From: Paenibacillus sediminis
GTDB lineage: Bacteria > Bacillota > Bacilli > Paenibacillales > Paenibacillaceae
Length of the DNA stretch: 64,000 nt
Direction of reading: 5' to 3'
Assembly (NCBI RefSeq): GCF_017873765.1
Contig: NZ_JAGGKP010000010.1
Span: forward strand, 1-64,000
The notes beneath the pieces were generated by a model. That model was not told the DNA's origin and searched no databases. It was given only the letters and a program-made list of their open reading frames with translations. Below are positions 63,039-64,000 of this stretch, piece by piece. Each line of letters begins with the position of its first letter. Within the stretch, counting starts at the first letter, position 1. The position numbers and the translations under genes were made by a program.

Positions 63039-64000
63039 GTGGCAACAGAGAATAAATACAATTCGTTTAATCGCCCCGCTTTGGCTGAATGTGTTCCAGA
63101 ATTGGTGGCAACAGCAAGAGGGGATAAGCCGGCTACGCTTGTTATTGCAGGTGGAACTTTAGTGAATGTCATTTCAGGTGAACTGATTCCAAATATGTCG
63201 ATTGCTATTCAAGGTTCAAGAATTGCATACGTAGGGAAAGATGTCAGTCATACGATTGGCGAACATACAACCATTATTGACGCGAAGGGTAAATATATGG
63301 CGCCGGGACTGCTGGATGGTCACTGTCACATCGAGAGCACTCAGTTGACTGTTACTCAATTTGCAAAAGCGGTGCTGCCGCTTGGTACGACGGGTGGATT
63401 TTTCGATCCTCATGAAATATCTAACGTACTCGGTCTGCCAGGACTGCGCTATATGGTAGAAGAAGCACGGACAACGCCTTTAGCTGCTTATATGCAAGTA
63501 GCCTCATGTGTCCCGTCAACGAATCCGGATTTGGAGACGACGGGAGCATCGTTTGGCCCTGAGGAGGTAGCTGAGGCGTTGAAATGGGGAAATGATGTCA
63601 TCGGTCTTGGAGAAGTGATGAACTTCCCGGGTGTTGTATATGGTGATGCTAAAATGATTGGGGAAATTCAGGAGACGCTGCGTGCCGGCAAAATAGTGGA
63701 TGGACACTTCACTTGGCCTGCTGACGATTGGCGTCTTCCTGTATATGCAGCTGCTGGTGTGACTGGAGATCATGAATGTGTAACGAAGGAAGATGTCGTA
63801 GAGCGCATTCGCCTCGGCATGTACGCGAACATGCGGCAAGGCTCAGCTTGGCACGATGTAGCAGAGACGATTAAAGCGCACACGGAGCTGGGACTTGATA
63901 CTCGGCGCATGATGCTCGTTACCGATGACCGCAGCTCTGAATCGCTGCTCAAGGAAGGTCACATTAACTTTGTCGTTCGTCATGCGATTGCTCAAGGTGT
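63039..64000 (+). CDS. Adenine deaminase, 5' part, cut by the window edge
   Basis: The frame starts at GTG 63039 after GGAGGGG and is open to the last base (about 320 residues of about 580-600). It shows the amidohydrolase metal site GLLDGHCHIEST (about 87-98), FFDPHEISNVLG, VASCVPSTNPDLE and VIGLGEVMNFPGVVYGDA, with VDGHFTWPADDW. The family converts adenine to hypoxanthine and ammonia; the divergent text resembles B. subtilis YerA as well as AdeC, so the exact enzyme is open. Confidence 0.88.
   Translation, partial: MATENKYNSFNRPALAECVPELVATARGDKPATLVIAGGTLVNVISGELIPNMSIAIQGSRIAYVGKDVSHTIGEHTTIIDAKGKYMAPGLLDGHCHIESTQLTVTQFAKAVLPLGTTGGFFDPHEISNVLGLPGLRYMVEEARTTPLAAYMQVASCVPSTNPDLETTGASFGPEEVAEALKWGNDVIGLGEVMNFPGVVYGDAKMIGEIQETLRAGKIVDGHFTWPADDWRLPVYAAAGVTGDHECVTKEDVVERIRLGMYANMRQGSAWHDVAETIKAHTELGLDTRRMMLVTDDRSSESLLKEGHINFVVRHAIAQG

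Overview
The window looks like a chromosomal segment of a Paenibacillus-type member of the Bacillales. The pointers are homologues of B. subtilis YqzE, YqhG and YqhH, a tRNA-Leu(CAG) with encoded CCA, strong GGAGG ribosome binding sites, sigma-A type promoters, HelD, and a stalk (copper-amine-oxidase-like) domain protein of a kind common in Paenibacillaceae. The family assignment is inference. I found no insertion sequence, prophage, CRISPR array or rRNA.

Layout. 0-9 kb: tRNA-Leu, a divergent polysaccharide deacetylase converging on a cell-wall amidase, YqzE, a secreted protein, the yqhH-yqhG pair, and a class II (B12-dependent) ribonucleotide reductase behind a probable NrdR box. 9-17 kb: a short pyruvate kinase lacking its C-terminal domain, small membrane proteins, a redox/tautomerase/SDR group beside a LysR regulator, an ArsB/NhaD-type transporter, an FMN reductase and a Ctc-like L25. 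17-24 kb: a four-repeat membrane protein, a membrane-anchored NucA/NucB-type nuclease with an excalibur motif, an FMN reductase-MFS pair and a two-component system. 24.8-28.9 kb: a MarR regulator and a VOC-MFS-SDR-WrbA operon that share a repeated operator, probably for electrophile or quinone stress. 29-33.7 kb: a PAS sensor kinase, an aldo/keto reductase and an ArsR-LLM oxidoreductase pair with a palindromic operator. 33.9-36.5 kb: an unrecognised three-gene export operon (secreted protein, lysozyme-like protein, lipoprotein). 36.8-39.9 kb: an RND pump without an adaptor gene. 39.9-46 kb: a decayed zone. 47-54.7 kb: NUDIX hydrolase, aldehyde dehydrogenase with HxlR regulator, a gutted Gfo/Idh gene, ilvE, two further Gfo/Idh oxidoreductases and a stranded sugar ABC permease. 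55-64 kb: AI-2E transporter, a SirTM-like sirtuin, a tandem-repeat secreted protein, an aromatic acid exporter, an aldo/keto reductase, helD and the 5' part of an adenine deaminase gene that runs off the edge.

The window is rich in gene remnants and frameshifts (about 13.8, 15.4, 20.2, 29.0, 32.5, 40.0, 41-45, 49.8 and probably 53.9 kb). Some are real deletions. Those at 41.5, 41.6 and 44.5 kb are single missing bases in otherwise intact genes and could be sequencing errors. The most promising leads for new biology are the 33.9-36.5 kb export operon, the SirTM-like sirtuin without its usual partner genes, the four-site MarR regulon, the NucA/B-excalibur membrane nuclease, the four-repeat membrane protein and the short pyruvate kinase.
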